Origin: Bartonella grahamii ATCC 700132
GTDB lineage: Bacteria; Pseudomonadota; Alphaproteobacteria; Rhizobiales; Rhizobiaceae
Direction of reading: 5' to 3'
Length of the DNA stretch: 64,000 bases
Assembly: GCF_000518085.1 (NCBI RefSeq)
Contig: NZ_JACX01000001.1
Location: 62,001-126,000, forward strand
The notes beneath the pieces are model-generated. The model saw only the letters and a program-made list of their open reading frames with translations, had not been told where the DNA came from and did no database searches. A program made the position numbers and the translations under genes. Below are positions 20,808-30,548 of the stretch, piece after piece. Position 1 is the first letter of the stretch. Each line of letters starts with the position of its first letter.

Positions 20808-21239
20808 TTATGACTCACCACTACTGACTTTAATTGGAATCTGTTTTATTTCTTTTTTTAACTTTGGTTGATACAGATTAATTGATAAAAGACCATTTTT
20901 CAACTCTGCATTTGTAACATGCATCCCTTCCGCGAGAACAAAGGTTCGCTGGAATTGTCGCGCAGCTATACCGCGATATAAATATTGATGATTTTGGTTA
21001 TCTGTTTGTTTACCATGAATAACCAATTGATTATCATCGAGCAAAATATTAAGATGGTTAATCTTAAATCCAGCAACAGCCAAAGTTATGCGGATATGAT
21101 TTGCATCATCATTTTTATGCAAACGTTCAATGTTATAGGCTGGGTAAGCCTCATCAGCTTTACCGATACGTTGCAATATTTTTTCTACGGTTTCAAACCC
21201 TAAAAGGAAGGGATTGGAGAAAGGTGTCACATGTGTCAT
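20808..21239 (-). CDS. Small heat-shock protein, Hsp20/IbpA type
   Basis: This 143-residue protein has an alpha-crystallin domain at about residues 35-125. Diagnostic parts are the class A start SNPFLLGFETVEKIL, YPAYNIE, ITLAVAGFKINHLNI, LVIHGKQ, the region YLYRGIAARQFQRTFVLAEGMHV, and ELKNGLLSINLYQP. It resembles IbpA/HspA of rhizobia, an ATP-independent holdase that binds unfolding proteins in the cytoplasm. A RpoH-type promoter lies upstream at 21308-21337. DUF1150 follows in the same transcript. Confidence 0.92.
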   Translation of the reverse strand: MTHVTPFSNPFLLGFETVEKILQRIGKADEAYPAYNIERLHKNDDANHIRITLAVAGFKINHLNILLDDNQLVIHGKQTDNQNHQYLYRGIAARQFQRTFVLAEGMHVTNAELKNGLLSINLYQPKLKKEIKQIPIKVSSGES

Positions 21240-21307
21240 TCATGAGTATCCTCTTTAAAACGGCTTTACTTGACCAAACTCTATAAAAGTGTTCGCTGCA
21301 TTCCTCT

Positions 21308-21337
21308 CATATGGCGAGCGTGAATGATAACTTCAAG
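21308..21337 (-). promoter_or_regulatory. Putative RpoH (heat-shock) promoter of hsp20
   Basis: On the minus strand the sequence reads CTTGAAG, then 14 bases, then CGCCATATG. This is close to the sigma32-type pattern CTTGAA - spacer - CCCCATNT. It lies about 70-100 bases upstream of the hsp20 ATG and within 60 bases of the divergent nth start. The assignment is by pattern only. Confidence 0.6.
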
Positions 21338-21359
21338 AGAGAAGATTTAAGAGAGTTCA

Positions 21360-22100
21360 ATGCCTCAAAGTACCATAAAATTGTCAAACGTGCGAAGTTT
21401 ATCTGGTATATTATATAATGAAAATGAAATTGCAGAAATATTTCGCCGTTTTTCTGTGCAACGCCCAGCGCCTAAGAGTGATCTTATCTATACAAATATT
21501 TTTACGCTTTTGGTTGCCGTTGTGCTTTCGGCTCAAGCGACAGATGTAAGCGTTAATAAAGCGACAAAAGAATTATTTCGCCTTGCTGATCAACCGGAAA
21601 AAATGGTTGCATTAGGAGAAGAAGAAATAGCACATCATATCCGTTCAATTGGCCTTTGGCGAGCAAAAGCACGCAATGTTTATGCACTTTGCAACTGTTT
21701 AATTGATTGTTATGGCGGTCAAGTACCTGATACGCGTGAAGCACTTATGTCCCTTCCTGGAGTGGGGCGCAAAACGGCTAATGTTGTTTTGAATGTTGCT
21801 TTTGGTCAGCCTACATTGGCAGTAGATACACATATTTTTCGCTTAAGCAATCGTCTTGGTTTAGCGCCTGGCAAAACACCAGAGATTGTTGAGAAGAAAT
21901 TATTAAAGATTATACCAATCCATTATCTTCGTCATGCACATCATTGGCTGATTTTACATGGACGCTATGTTTGCCAAGCACGTAAAGCACAATGTAGGCA
22001 ATGCATTATTGCTGATCTATGTAAAGCAGCTATCAAAACAAATGCTATTCCGGCACCTTTAGTTGAGCTTCAAGGCAATGGAGCTCCGATTTTTTTGTAA
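21360..22100 (+). CDS. nth: Endonuclease III
   Basis: This 246-residue base-excision-repair glycosylase/AP lyase removes oxidised pyrimidines. The helix-hairpin-helix LPGVGRKTANVVL carries the catalytic Lys (near residue 145), VDTHIFRLSNRLGL carries the catalytic Asp, and the [4Fe-4S] ligands are C-x6-C-x2-C-x5-C in CQARKAQCRQCIIADLC. It has an N-terminal extension of about 25 residues compared with E. coli Nth (211). It is divergent from hsp20 and lies 154 bp upstream of rpmI. Confidence 0.96.
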   Translation: MPQSTIKLSNVRSLSGILYNENEIAEIFRRFSVQRPAPKSDLIYTNIFTLLVAVVLSAQATDVSVNKATKELFRLADQPEKMVALGEEEIAHHIRSIGLWRAKARNVYALCNCLIDCYGGQVPDTREALMSLPGVGRKTANVVLNVAFGQPTLAVDTHIFRLSNRLGLAPGKTPEIVEKKLLKIIPIHYLRHAHHWLILHGRYVCQARKAQCRQCIIADLCKAAIKTNAIPAPLVELQGNGAPIFL

Positions 22101-22154
22101 TACGGTCTTGCTATTTTGTGTATAGTGGCTTATGGAAACACTATTAGAACCGCC

Positions 22155-22207
22155 CGGCAGGGCATGCCGTGGCTGTTTAAGTGCTTGTTCAAGCGTTGGT
22201 CCGCTTG
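22155..22207 (+). promoter_or_regulatory. Hairpin leader upstream of rpmI
   Basis: Two hairpins sit in the 154-bp gap before rpmI. The first is CGGCA / TGCCG (22155-22159 with 22165-22169), the second is CAAGCG / CGCTTG (22190-22195 with 22202-22207) with a six-base loop. Neither is followed by a T run, so they are not terminators. In other bacteria rpmI-rplT leaders bind L20 for autoregulation; that this one does is inference. Confidence 0.45.
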
Positions 22208-22254
22208 AGTGAATAAAATATTTGATTGAATAAATTAATGTACGGAGTAGCAAA

Positions 22255-22458
22255 ATGCCCAAGATGAAGACCAAATCATCCGCTAAAAAGCGGTTTAAAA
22301 TCACTGCGTCAGGAAAAATTAAAGTAGCAGCTGCCGGTAAGCGCCACGGTATGATTAAGCGTTCGAATAAATTTATTCGCGATGCACGTGGAACAATGGT
22401 TTTGTGTGAACAAGATGCTAAAAAAGTCGTTCAGCATTATTTGCCGAATGGTGTTTAA
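22255..22458 (+). CDS. rpmI: 50S ribosomal protein L35
   Basis: This 67-residue basic protein begins [20 protein letters not shown] and contains [19 protein letters not shown], both characteristic of L35. It is part of the large ribosomal subunit. The ATG follows a GGAG sequence, and rplT starts 33 bp later, the usual rpmI-rplT pair. infC, which precedes rpmI in many bacteria, is not here; nth is upstream instead, as is common in alphaproteobacteria where infC lies elsewhere. Confidence 0.97.
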   Translation: MPKMKTKSSAKKRFKITASGKIKVAAAGKRHGMIKRSNKFIRDARGTMVLCEQDAKKVVQHYLPNGV

Positions 22459-22491
22459 ACCTTACGCTTTTGATTTTGAGGAGATTATAAT

Positions 22492-22893
22492 ATGGCACGT
22501 GTGAAAAGAGGTGTGACAGCACACGCTAAACACAAAAAAGTTCTTAAACAGGCTGAAGGTTTTTACGGTCGTCGTAAAAATACCATTCGTGCAGCTAAAG
22601 CAGCAGTTGATCGTTCAAAGCAATACGCTTATCGTGATCGCAAAAATAGGAAACGTACTTTCCGTGCTTTGTGGATTCAGAGAATTAATGCAGCTGTTCG
22701 CGCAGAAGGTTTAACTTATGGACGTTTTATTGATGGCTTATCAAAAGCCGGTATTGAGGTTGATCGTAAGGTTCTTTCAGATATAGCAATCCACGAAGCA
22801 GAAGCATTTTCTGCTTTAGTAGCTTCGGCAAAAAAGGCTTTGGAATATTTAAAAGATACGACACCTAATGCTTTTGAAGGCGCTGTCAAGTAA
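22492..22893 (+). CDS. rplT: 50S ribosomal protein L20
   Basis: This 133-residue basic protein has [58 protein letters not shown] and [19 protein letters not shown], the conserved L20 sequence. L20 binds 23S rRNA early in 50S assembly and represses its own operon in several bacteria. The C-terminus is about 15 residues longer than in E. coli (118), with an acidic-neutral tail typical of alphaproteobacteria. A terminator-like hairpin follows at 22933-22966. Confidence 0.97.
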   Translation: MARVKRGVTAHAKHKKVLKQAEGFYGRRKNTIRAAKAAVDRSKQYAYRDRKNRKRTFRALWIQRINAAVRAEGLTYGRFIDGLSKAGIEVDRKVLSDIAIHEAEAFSALVASAKKALEYLKDTTPNAFEGAVK

Positions 22894-22932
22894 GCCAGTC
22901 GTGTTCTCTTAAAGCATTTATTTATTCGAGGT

Positions 22933-22966
22933 CCCGTGCTGGCTGTTGCGAGTGCGGGTTTTTTTT
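22933..22966 (+). terminator. Intrinsic terminator or attenuator between rplT and pheS
   Basis: CCCGTGCT pairs with AGTGCGGG over eight positions (two G-U), with a 10-base loop, followed by eight T. It sits 40 bases after the rplT stop and 22 bases before the pheS ATG. Either it ends the ribosomal transcript or it controls read-through into pheST; no Phe-rich leader peptide was seen. Confidence 0.8.
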
Positions 22967-22987
22967 ATTAAAAAAATAGGCAAAAAT

Positions 22988-24070
22988 ATGAACGATATTG
23001 AGCGTCTGGAACAAGAAATTTGTTTAGCCTTAGAGGCAGCGGGTGATGAACAGGCACTTGAAGCAGTGCGTATTGCAGCATTGGGTAAAAAAGGTAGCAT
23101 CTCTGAAAAATTAAAAGCATTAGGGAAGATGGATGCTAGCGAGCGCCATAAAGTTGGACCAGTTCTTAATGGGTTAAAAAATCGTATTTTAGAATTATGG
23201 GCGCAAAAGCGTGATCTTCTGAAAAGACAGGCAATGGATGCCCGTCTTTCTCGTGAAACGGTTGATGTTACCTTGCCTGTTCGCTCTTCACCTATAGAAC
23301 GAGGACGCATTCATCCTATTTCACAGGTGATTGAGGAAATTATTGCCATTTATACGAAGTTGGGTTTTTCTCTTGCAGAGGGACCTGATATTGAAACGGA
23401 TTATTATAATTTTACGGCATTGAATTTTCCTGAAGGGCATCCAGCACGCGAAATGCATGATACCTTCTTTTTTGGTGTCGATAAAATGGGAGAACGAAAA
23501 TTATTGCGGACCCATACATCACCCGTACAAATTCGCACACTAGAAAAACAAAAAGCACCGATACGGATCATTATTCCTGGAAAAACTTACCGCATGGATT
23601 CGGATGCGACGCATTCGCCCATGTTCCATCAGGTAGAAGGTCTTGTCATTGATAAAACCTCCACCATTGCCCATATGATGTGGCTACATGAAACCTTTTG
23701 TAAAGAATTTTTTGAAGTTCCCTCTGTAAAAATGCGTTTTCGTCCCTCTTTTTTCCCTTTTACCGAACCATCTATGGAAGTGGATATTCAATGTGATCGT
23801 TCTGGTTCAGAAGTAAAGTTCGGAGAAGGACAGGATTGGTTGGAAATTTTAGGATGCGGAATGGTGCATCCTCATGTGTTGAAAAATGTTGGTTTAGATC
23901 CCGATGAATATCAAGGCTTTGCATGGGGAATGGGCATTGATCGTGTTGCCATGTTGAAATACGGTATGCCTGATTTACGAGCTTTTTTTGATGCTGATCT
24001 GCGTTGGTTAGACCATTATGGCTTTCGTTGCTTTGATATGCCTGCTTTTTTTCCTAATAGAAATATGTGA
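22988..24070 (+). CDS. pheS: Phenylalanyl-tRNA synthetase alpha subunit
   Basis: This 360-residue class II synthetase subunit charges tRNA-Phe as an alpha2-beta2 enzyme. The N-terminal coiled coil covers about residues 1-85. The class II motifs are visible as [10 protein letters not shown] (motif 1 region), [12 protein letters not shown], and [15 protein letters not shown]-like [15 protein letters not shown] (motif 3). [12 protein letters not shown] and [15 protein letters not shown] are also conserved. I chose the ATG at 22988, giving [11 protein letters not shown]; the frame is open from a TTG at 22946 that lies inside the terminator hairpin. pheT follows after 32 bp. Confidence 0.97.
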   Translation: MNDIERLEQEICLALEAAGDEQALEAVRIAALGKKGSISEKLKALGKMDASERHKVGPVLNGLKNRILELWAQKRDLLKRQAMDARLSRETVDVTLPVRSSPIERGRIHPISQVIEEIIAIYTKLGFSLAEGPDIETDYYNFTALNFPEGHPAREMHDTFFFGVDKMGERKLLRTHTSPVQIRTLEKQKAPIRIIIPGKTYRMDSDATHSPMFHQVEGLVIDKTSTIAHMMWLHETFCKEFFEVPSVKMRFRPSFFPFTEPSMEVDIQCDRSGSEVKFGEGQDWLEILGCGMVHPHVLKNVGLDPDEYQGFAWGMGIDRVAMLKYGMPDLRAFFDADLRWLDHYGFRCFDMPAFFPNRNM

Positions 24071-24102
24071 TCTTAGTCATCGCTTTCATGTGAGGTTTTA
24101 AA

Positions 24103-26517
24103 ATGAAATTTACATTGTCGTGGTTAAAAGATCACTTAGAGACAAGTGCATCTTTGGATGAAATTTGTGAGAAACTAACAGCTATAGGTCTTGAGGTTGA
24201 TTACGTTGATGATCGATCTTCTTTAAAAGGTTTTGTGATTGCAAAAGTTTTAACAGCAATAAAGCATCCTGATGCAGATAAACTCCAGATTCTGTCCGTC
24301 GATACAGGGACTTCTACACCTGTTCAAGTTGTCTGTGGAGCACCAAATGCGCGTGCAGGTCTTGTTGGTGTTCTGGCACTACCAGGCACTTATATTTCAG
24401 GACTCGATGTGACATTATCTGTAGGAAAAATCCGCGGTGTTGAAAGTTTTGGGATGATGTGTTCGCAAGCGGAGCTTGAATTATCAAATGAACATGACGG
24501 GATTATCGAACTTCCAGAAGATGCACCTATTGGAGATTCATTTGCAACTTATGCTGGTTTAGATGATCCGATCATTGATATTGGTTTGACCCCCAATCGC
24601 TCTGATTGTACAGGTGTTCGTGGTATTGCCCGTGATCTTGCTGCCGCTGGAATGGGAAAATTAAAAGAATTATCCTTGTCAAAATTTGAGCCTTCCTTTA
24701 AAACACCTCTCGATGTTTCATTAGATTTTTCACAAGATTCATCATTATGTTTAGGTTTTGCTTGGCGTGAAGTGCGCAATGTTCAAAATGGTGCATCACC
24801 TCAGTGGATGCAACAGCGTTTGAATGCAATTGGTTTGAGACCGATTAATGCGCTTGTTGATATGACCAATTACATAAGTTTTGACCTTGGTCGTCCACTC
24901 CATGTTTTTGATGCAGATAAAATTAAAGGTAATTTGTGTGTACGTTGTGCTCGTGAGGGAGAACAGCTTCAAGCACTGAATGGAAAAATCTATCATTTGG
25001 GCGCTAAGAATTGTGTCATTGCAGATGAAGAGGGGATTGTTTCGATTGCCGGTATCATGGGCGGTGAAAGAACGAGTTGTGATGAAACAACACATCGCGT
25101 TATTATTGAATCAGCGCTTTGGGATGCGCAAAGCATTGCACAAACAGGAAGAGCATTAGGTCTTATCAGTGATGCACGTTATCGATTTGAACGAGGTGTT
25201 GATCCAGCTTTTATAGAAACAGGGCTTGAGATTGCAACAGAATTGGTCTTACGTCTTTGTGGTGGTGAAGTATCTAAGAAGAGGATCGTTGGCTATCAGC
25301 AACAAGAAATCAAACAGATCGCTTTTCCTTTTTCTGAAATTAAACGTTTAACAAATTTGGAAATAGATCCTGAAAAAGTCATCTCTATTTTAACAAAACT
25401 TGGATTTTTCGTTGAAGGAAAAGGAGATGTCGTTACAGTAAAAGTACCATCATGGCGCCCTGATATTATGGGGAAAGCCGATTTGGTGGAAGAAGTTATG
25501 AGGATTTATGGGCTAGATAAAATTAAACCTATTCCTTTGGAAAACTTCGCAGAAGAAAAAGATCAAATTTTAACATGCGCACAAATTCGTTCACGTACTA
25601 CACGTTTGGCTTTAGTGCAACGTGGTATGAAAGAAGCGGTAACATGGTCTTTTATTTCTGAAAATCAAGCTCTTGCTTTTGGAGGAGGTCAAGAAGAGCT
25701 TAAATTAGTTAACCCTATTGCTGCTGATATGTCAATGATGCGTCCTTCCCTTTTACCTGGTTTGATTATGGCGGCACAGAGAAATGCTGATCGTGGTTTT
25801 TCAGATCTTGCGTTGTTTGAAGTTTCCAATATTTATGAAGGCGATACCCCTGATAAACAACACCGTGTTGTTAGTGGGATTCGTCGCGGAACAGAGCAAT
25901 TTAAAGGGGCTGGTCGTTTTTGGAATGGAAATGCAACCGTCGTTGATGTTTTTGATGCCAAAGCAGATGCTTTAGCTATTTTAGAAGCATGCGATATGGA
26001 TGTTGGGAAAGTGCAGATTGAAGTTGGAGCGCCCGATTGGTATCATCCTGGTCGTTCAGGTGCCATAAAACTTGGATCAAAGATTATTCTTGGTTTTTTT
26101 GGTGTTTTTCATCCTGCTACATTAGAAAAGTTAGATGTCAGTGGCCCTTTATGCGGCTTTGAAATTTTTCTAGACAGAATTCCAGAATCAAAGAAAAAAA
26201 CGACCAAAAGCCGTCCTCCTTTGAAACTCTCACCTTTTCAAATGGTACGGCGTGATTTTGCCTTTATAGCGGATAAAACTGTTGCCTCTTCTCTTATTAT
26301 TCGTGCGGCAAGTGGAGCCGATAAAAAACTTATTCATTCAGTGCAGGTTTTTGATATTTTTGAAGATTTAAGCTTTGGTGAAGATAAAAAATCTGTCGCG
26401 ATTGAAGTCACTATCCAGCCCATAGAGCGGACTCTAACAGATGAAGATTTAGAAAAGCTTGCCTTAAAGATCGTGGATAATGTTACCAAAATGACAGGTG
26501 CATATTTGCGCTACTGA
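24103..26517 (+). CDS. pheT: Phenylalanyl-tRNA synthetase beta subunit
   Basis: This 804-residue subunit has an EMAP/OB tRNA-binding domain at about residues 40-150 ([27 protein letters not shown]), the B3/B4 editing region (about 215-385), the B5 domain (about 400-475), and a C-terminal ferredoxin-like anticodon-binding domain (about 710-804, [20 protein letters not shown]). RFERGVDP and the PFQM-V-RD segment are family hallmarks. Length matches other alphaproteobacterial PheT. It is coupled with pheS, and a weak terminator follows. Confidence 0.97.
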   Translation: MKFTLSWLKDHLETSASLDEICEKLTAIGLEVDYVDDRSSLKGFVIAKVLTAIKHPDADKLQILSVDTGTSTPVQVVCGAPNARAGLVGVLALPGTYISGLDVTLSVGKIRGVESFGMMCSQAELELSNEHDGIIELPEDAPIGDSFATYAGLDDPIIDIGLTPNRSDCTGVRGIARDLAAAGMGKLKELSLSKFEPSFKTPLDVSLDFSQDSSLCLGFAWREVRNVQNGASPQWMQQRLNAIGLRPINALVDMTNYISFDLGRPLHVFDADKIKGNLCVRCAREGEQLQALNGKIYHLGAKNCVIADEEGIVSIAGIMGGERTSCDETTHRVIIESALWDAQSIAQTGRALGLISDARYRFERGVDPAFIETGLEIATELVLRLCGGEVSKKRIVGYQQQEIKQIAFPFSEIKRLTNLEIDPEKVISILTKLGFFVEGKGDVVTVKVPSWRPDIMGKADLVEEVMRIYGLDKIKPIPLENFAEEKDQILTCAQIRSRTTRLALVQRGMKEAVTWSFISENQALAFGGGQEELKLVNPIAADMSMMRPSLLPGLIMAAQRNADRGFSDLALFEVSNIYEGDTPDKQHRVVSGIRRGTEQFKGAGRFWNGNATVVDVFDAKADALAILEACDMDVGKVQIEVGAPDWYHPGRSGAIKLGSKIILGFFGVFHPATLEKLDVSGPLCGFEIFLDRIPESKKKTTKSRPPLKLSPFQMVRRDFAFIADKTVASSLIIRAASGADKKLIHSVQVFDIFEDLSFGEDKKSVAIEVTIQPIERTLTDEDLEKLALKIVDNVTKMTGAYLRY

Positions 26518-26555
26518 GTATTCTCATTTTTTATGAGATATTTTACATGAAGTGA

Positions 26556-26581
26556 GAGCATTTTTAAGTGCTCGCTTTTTG
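26556..26581 (+). terminator. Weak intrinsic terminator after pheT
   Basis: A five-base stem (GAGCA / TGCTC) with an eight-base loop, extended loosely on the outside, is followed by GC and then TTTTTG. It lies about 40 bases after the pheT stop. Confidence 0.5.
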
Positions 26582-26758
26582 TTTGGCATTCAAGAGCTAT
26601 AAAGCTTCTTGAAAGCGGATCTCCTTACCAAAACAAGCTGCTTAAATCATCAATTTTTTCAATATGAAAAAAGCTGTTTTTAAACATCTTGAAAAGTTAT
26701 TTTTTCTCTTAATCCTTCATTGCAAATGTAAAAGATAACTGCTATTGCTAAATGATAA

Positions 26759-26773
26759 TGCAAATTATTTGCA
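26759..26773. promoter_or_regulatory. Operator-like palindrome upstream of sitA (Mur/Fur family type)
   Basis: TGCAAATTATTTGCA is a perfect 15-base palindrome around a central T, 35 bases upstream of the sitA ATG. A second copy of the half-site, ATTGCAAAT, lies 40 bases further upstream (26719-26727), and AATGATAATG lies immediately before the palindrome. Rhizobial sit operons are repressed by Mur, a manganese-responsive Fur-family protein, at similar TGCAAAT/ATTTGCA sites. The match is by eye. Confidence 0.6.
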
Positions 26774-26808
26774 ATAAAAAGAAGGCATATAAAGGAAAGA
26801 GAGAATCA

Positions 26809-27717
26809 ATGAACGTAAGAACGTTTTTCAGCATAGTTTTTGGAAGTGTTATTTTTTTTACACCCAATTTTGCTTTGTGTGCTGGTAAATTTAAAGCTGT
26901 TACGACATTCACTATCATTGCTGATATGGCACGCAATGTAGCAGGTGATGCCGCTGAGGTTGAATCCATTACAAAACCAGGTGCGGAAATTCATGAATAT
27001 CAACCAACCCCGCGCGATCTTATGCGTGCTCAGGGAGCTAACCTTGTATTGTGGAATGGATTAGAGTTAGAGCTTTGGTTTGAAAAGTTTTTTCAAAATA
27101 TCAAGGATGTTCCAAGTGTTGTTGTTTCAAAAGGTATTGTACCCATTAAAATTGGTGAGGGCCCTTTTAGCGGTAAACCCAATCCTCATGCGTGGATGTC
27201 ACCAACCTCTGCTTTGATTTACGTTGATAATATTCGCGATGCTTTTGTAAAATATGATCCTGAACATGCTGCTATTTATAAAGAGAATGCTGAAATTTAT
27301 AAACAGAAAATTCGTGCAACGATTGATCCAATTAAGGCTGAATTAGAAGCCGTACCGCAAGATAAGCGTTGGCTTGTGACCAGTGAGGGAGCATTTAGCT
27401 ATTTGGCGCGTGATTTTAATCTAAAAGAGCTTTATTTATGGCCCATCAATGCTGACCAGCAAGGAACACCACAGCAGGTCAAGCATGTTATTGATATGGT
27501 TCGCAAATACAACATTCATGCAGTTTTTTCTGAAAGCACTATTTCCCCTGCGCCTGCTAAGCAGGTTGCCAAAGAAACAGGGGCTAAATACGGTGGCGTT
27601 CTTTATGTTGATTCTTTAAGTGAGAAAAATGGTGAGGTACCCACTTATATTGATTTATTACGTGTCACGAGTGGGCGTATTAGCAATGCTTTATTAGAGG
27701 GAGTAAAAAGCCAATGA
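26809..27717 (+). CDS. sitA: Mn/Fe ABC transporter substrate-binding protein (SitA/YfeA type)
   Basis: This 302-residue periplasmic protein has a signal peptide (about residues 1-24, [18 protein letters not shown]). It belongs to the cluster A-I metal binders: the metal-ligand His in [12 protein letters not shown] and PNPHAWMSP, the Glu in FSESTISP, and the Asp in LYVDSL are all present. There is no His-rich loop of the zinc-specific ZnuA type, which favours manganese or iron. I chose ATG 26809; the upstream frame lies over the operator. Its stop overlaps the sitB start by 4 bp. Confidence 0.92.
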   Translation: MNVRTFFSIVFGSVIFFTPNFALCAGKFKAVTTFTIIADMARNVAGDAAEVESITKPGAEIHEYQPTPRDLMRAQGANLVLWNGLELELWFEKFFQNIKDVPSVVVSKGIVPIKIGEGPFSGKPNPHAWMSPTSALIYVDNIRDAFVKYDPEHAAIYKENAEIYKQKIRATIDPIKAELEAVPQDKRWLVTSEGAFSYLARDFNLKELYLWPINADQQGTPQQVKHVIDMVRKYNIHAVFSESTISPAPAKQVAKETGAKYGGVLYVDSLSEKNGEVPTYIDLLRVTSGRISNALLEGVKSQ

Positions 27718-28544
27718 CGGAATCTGGAATATTTGCCCAAGGAGTAACGGTAACTTATCGTAATGGACATACGGCTTTACGCGAAGTGAATTTTGAAAGT
27801 CCAAAGGGTTCTATTACGGCATTAGTTGGTGTTAATGGATCCGGTAAGTCAACGTTATTTAAAGCGATTATGGGGTTTGTACGCCCCTCAAAGGGAAAAA
27901 TTCGCATGTTTGATTTGCCCGTTGATATAGCTTTGAAAAAAAACCTTATTGCTTATGTTCCTCAAAGTGAAGATGTTGATTGGAATTTTCCTGTCTTGGT
28001 CGAAGATGTTGTATTGATGGGGCGGTACGGTCATATGAATTTCTTTCGCTATGCCCGTACACAAGATTATGAAGCCGTTCGTATTGCCTTAGAACGCGTT
28101 GATATGTTGGCTTTTGCCAAGCGCCAGATTGGAGAACTTTCTGGTGGACAGAAAAAGCGCGTTTTCCTAGCGCGCGCTCTTGCACAGAAAGCAAAAGCTA
28201 TTTTATTAGATGAGCCATTTACAGGGGTTGACGTTACAACAGAAGATAAAATCATTGCTTTGTTACAAGATCTTCGTAAAGAAGGAGCAGTGATCTTGGT
28301 TTCAACTCACAATTTGGGTTCTGTTCGCGAATTTTGTGATCATACAGTTTTAATAAAAGGAACCGTTTTAGCTTCTGGGTTAACAGAAAAAATCTTTACA
28401 AAAGAAAATCTGGAGAAAACCTTTGGAGGGTCTTTGCACCACCATATTTTTGATCTTCAAAGCACAAAAAAAAATGATGTTTTCATAGGAAGAAAGCAGT
28501 CTGCAGTTTGTGAAGACATTGAAAGAGTGGAGCACGTTGCATGA
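27714..28544 (+). CDS. sitB: Mn/Fe ABC transporter ATP-binding protein
   Basis: This 276-residue ABC ATPase has Walker [10 protein letters not shown] (about residues 39-47), the Q-loop VPQSEDVDW, signature [15 protein letters not shown], Walker [13 protein letters not shown] and switch His in STHNLG. The Q-loop sequence [13 protein letters not shown] is typical of the Sit/Yfe/MntA manganese and iron branch. It energises import through SitC/SitD. It overlaps sitA and sitC by 4 bp on each side, which indicates a tight operon. Confidence 0.94.
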   Translation: MTESGIFAQGVTVTYRNGHTALREVNFESPKGSITALVGVNGSGKSTLFKAIMGFVRPSKGKIRMFDLPVDIALKKNLIAYVPQSEDVDWNFPVLVEDVVLMGRYGHMNFFRYARTQDYEAVRIALERVDMLAFAKRQIGELSGGQKKRVFLARALAQKAKAILLDEPFTGVDVTTEDKIIALLQDLRKEGAVILVSTHNLGSVREFCDHTVLIKGTVLASGLTEKIFTKENLEKTFGGSLHHHIFDLQSTKKNDVFIGRKQSAVCEDIERVEHVA

Positions 28545-29407
28545 TTTCTTGGTTGCTTGAGCCACTGAGCTATCAATATATGGTGAATGCAATGTGGGTT
28601 TCTGGATTAGTTGGGTGTGTTTGTGCCTTTCTTTCAGCTTTTTTGATGTTAAAAGGTTGGTCATTAATTGGTGATGCTCTTTCCCATTCAATTGTTCCTG
28701 GTGTAGCAGGAGCTTATCTTTTAGGATTACCTTTTTCACTCGGTGCTTTTTTTTCTGGTGGTCTTGCAGCAGCAGCAATGCTCTTTTTTAACCACCGGAC
28801 AAAGCTGAAAGAAGATACCATTATTGGGCTCATTTTTTCTTCCTTTTTTGCCTTTGGGTTGTTTCTCAAATCATTAAAACCAATGGCTGTTAATATTGAT
28901 ACGATTGTTTTGGGAAATATTTTAGCCGTTAGTTCATCAGATATTCTACAATTGGCTTTTATCGGCTTTTTTTCGTTGCTTATATTGCTTTTGAAATGGA
29001 AAGATCTTCTTGTTTCGTTATTTGATGAAACGCATGCGCATGCCATTGGATTAAATGTAAAGTTTTTAAAGATTCTCTTTTTCACATTGCTTGCCGCTTG
29101 TACTGTTGCTGCTATGCAAACCGTTGGAGCGTTCTTAGTCATTTGTCTTGTTGTGACACCTGGGGCAACAGCCTATCTTTTAAGTGATCGTTTCGTGAAT
29201 ATCTTGGTTATTGCAGTTGTAATTGGAACATTCACAAGTGTCTTGGGTGTTTATGTGAGTTATTTTTTAAATGCACAAACGGGGGGGGTTGTTGTGCTTT
29301 TTCAAGCATCTTTATTTGTTTTGGCTTTTATTTTTGCTCCTAAACATGGGTATATTGCTGCGCGCTTACGCATAAATGCGGCAAAAAAGGGTGTAATATT
29401 ATCATGA
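28541..29407 (+). CDS. sitC: Mn/Fe ABC transporter permease
   Basis: This 288-residue ABC-3 family permease has seven to nine hydrophobic segments. [30 protein letters not shown] and the C-terminal [25 protein letters not shown] are family signatures. The sequence DALSH holds the coupling/ion-path residues conserved in this family. It probably forms a heterodimer with SitD. The ATG overlaps the sitB stop by 4 bp and its own stop overlaps sitD by 4 bp. Confidence 0.93.
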   Translation: MISWLLEPLSYQYMVNAMWVSGLVGCVCAFLSAFLMLKGWSLIGDALSHSIVPGVAGAYLLGLPFSLGAFFSGGLAAAAMLFFNHRTKLKEDTIIGLIFSSFFAFGLFLKSLKPMAVNIDTIVLGNILAVSSSDILQLAFIGFFSLLILLLKWKDLLVSLFDETHAHAIGLNVKFLKILFFTLLAACTVAAMQTVGAFLVICLVVTPGATAYLLSDRFVNILVIAVVIGTFTSVLGVYVSYFLNAQTGGVVVLFQASLFVLAFIFAPKHGYIAARLRINAAKKGVILS

Positions 29408-30309
29408 TTGATCAATTACTACTTCCGTTTCAGTTTTCTTTTATGCTTAAGGGTATGCTTATTGTCATGATTCTTTCTATTCCCATGGCGATGCTTTCCT
29501 GTTTTCTTATTTTGAAAGGATGGGCGCTGTTAGGCGATGCCATTTCTCATGCAGTTTTTCCAGGTGTTGTTGTTGGTTATATGACAACACCATGGGTAAT
29601 CGCATTTTTGACTTCTTTGCCATTTGCTTGGTTTCAACATATGCGTCCAGAGAATATTACAATGACTCTGATTACTTGCGGTGCTTTTGTTGCAGGAATG
29701 GTGTGTGCACTATTAACGGGTTTTTTAGGAAGCAATAGCCGTATCAAACAGGACACGGTGATGGGTGTGGTCTTTTCTTCGATGTTTGGTTTGGGGCTTG
29801 TTTTAGCCACGTCTATTTATAGTAGCTTAGATTTGAATCATATTCTATTTGGTAATCTTTTAGGTGTTAACTGGCTTGATATAACACAAACGGCGATCAT
29901 TTCTGCTGTTGTCACTTTCATTTTAGCAGCAAAATGGCGCGACTTTATGTTGTATATTTTTGATACAGTTCAAGGACATGCAATGGGGTTACCAATATCC
30001 CTACTTCACTATACCCTTCTAACGATGATTTCTCTTACAATTGTTGCGGCTTTGAAAGCTGTAGGTATCGTGCTCGTTATTTCTTTACTGATAGCACCAG
30101 GAGCAATTGCCTATCTTGTTACAAAGCGGTTTTCTTTTATGTTAATGATCGCGATACTTGTTGCAGCTTTTTCTGGTTTTTTAGGGATTTATCTCAGCTT
30201 ATTTATCGGCTCTGATTCTGCTTCCACAATTGTGTTGATCTTGACGTTGATTTTTATGGCTATTTTCATGATGATTTTTTTTCGTCAAAACACAGTTCAA
30301 GAAACTTAA
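29404..30309 (+). CDS. sitD: Mn/Fe ABC transporter permease
   Basis: This 301-residue second ABC-3 permease is paralogous to SitC: CFLILKGWALLGDAISHAVFPGVVVGYM and AALKAVGIVLVISLLIAPGAIAYLVTKRF line up with the SitC motifs. Two different permeases beside one ATPase and one binding protein is the SitABCD/YfeABCD layout rather than ZnuABC, which has one permease. It is the last gene of the operon. A short hairpin (ATGCA / TGCAT region, 30324-30343) followed by TTTTTA lies about 15 bases after the stop. Confidence 0.93.
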   Translation: MIDQLLLPFQFSFMLKGMLIVMILSIPMAMLSCFLILKGWALLGDAISHAVFPGVVVGYMTTPWVIAFLTSLPFAWFQHMRPENITMTLITCGAFVAGMVCALLTGFLGSNSRIKQDTVMGVVFSSMFGLGLVLATSIYSSLDLNHILFGNLLGVNWLDITQTAIISAVVTFILAAKWRDFMLYIFDTVQGHAMGLPISLLHYTLLTMISLTIVAALKAVGIVLVISLLIAPGAIAYLVTKRFSFMLMIAILVAAFSGFLGIYLSLFIGSDSASTIVLILTLIFMAIFMMIFFRQNTVQET

Positions 30310-30375
30310 AAGTGTTAAAATTCATGCATATCAGCCATGCATTTTTATATATTGTTTCTCATTTCTATTTTAATT

Positions 30376-30510
30376 AGAGTTCGAGGTGCTAGGTTATTTT
30401 TCCTCCTAATGTCTAGCAAGTGAATGCGGTACATTTTCTCCCCCCAACGCTGCATTCTTAATTAAGAGGCTGCATTGATTTATTCTGCAGCCTTTTTATT
30501 TTTTTTTGAT
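30376..30510 (+). ncRNA. Candidate small RNA with C-rich loops and strong terminator
   Basis: This stretch codes for nothing but is structured. A hairpin GCTAG / CTAGC (30388-30392 with 30413-30417, with TTA/TAA inside) exposes the loop TTTTCCTCC. A single-stranded C run (TCTCCCCCC, near 30437-30445) follows. Then an intrinsic terminator, AGGCTGCA / TGCAGCCT (30467-30474 with 30486-30493), runs into TTTTTATTTTTTTT. Anti-Shine-Dalgarno loops of this kind are typical of alphaproteobacterial CCUCC-motif sRNAs. The 5' end is a guess; it could also be the tail of the sit mRNA. Confidence 0.5.
30467..30510 (+). terminator. Strong intrinsic terminator downstream of sitD
   Basis: A perfect 8-bp stem (AGGCTGCA / TGCAGCCT) with an 11-base loop is followed by TTTTTATTTTTTTTT. 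It is one of the strongest terminators in the window and lies about 160 bases after sitD. It would end the candidate small RNA, any sit read-through, or both. Confidence 0.85.
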
Positions 30511-30548
30511 TTTCTAAAATCTCTTCTCTTTTCTTGAAATCAGTTAAA

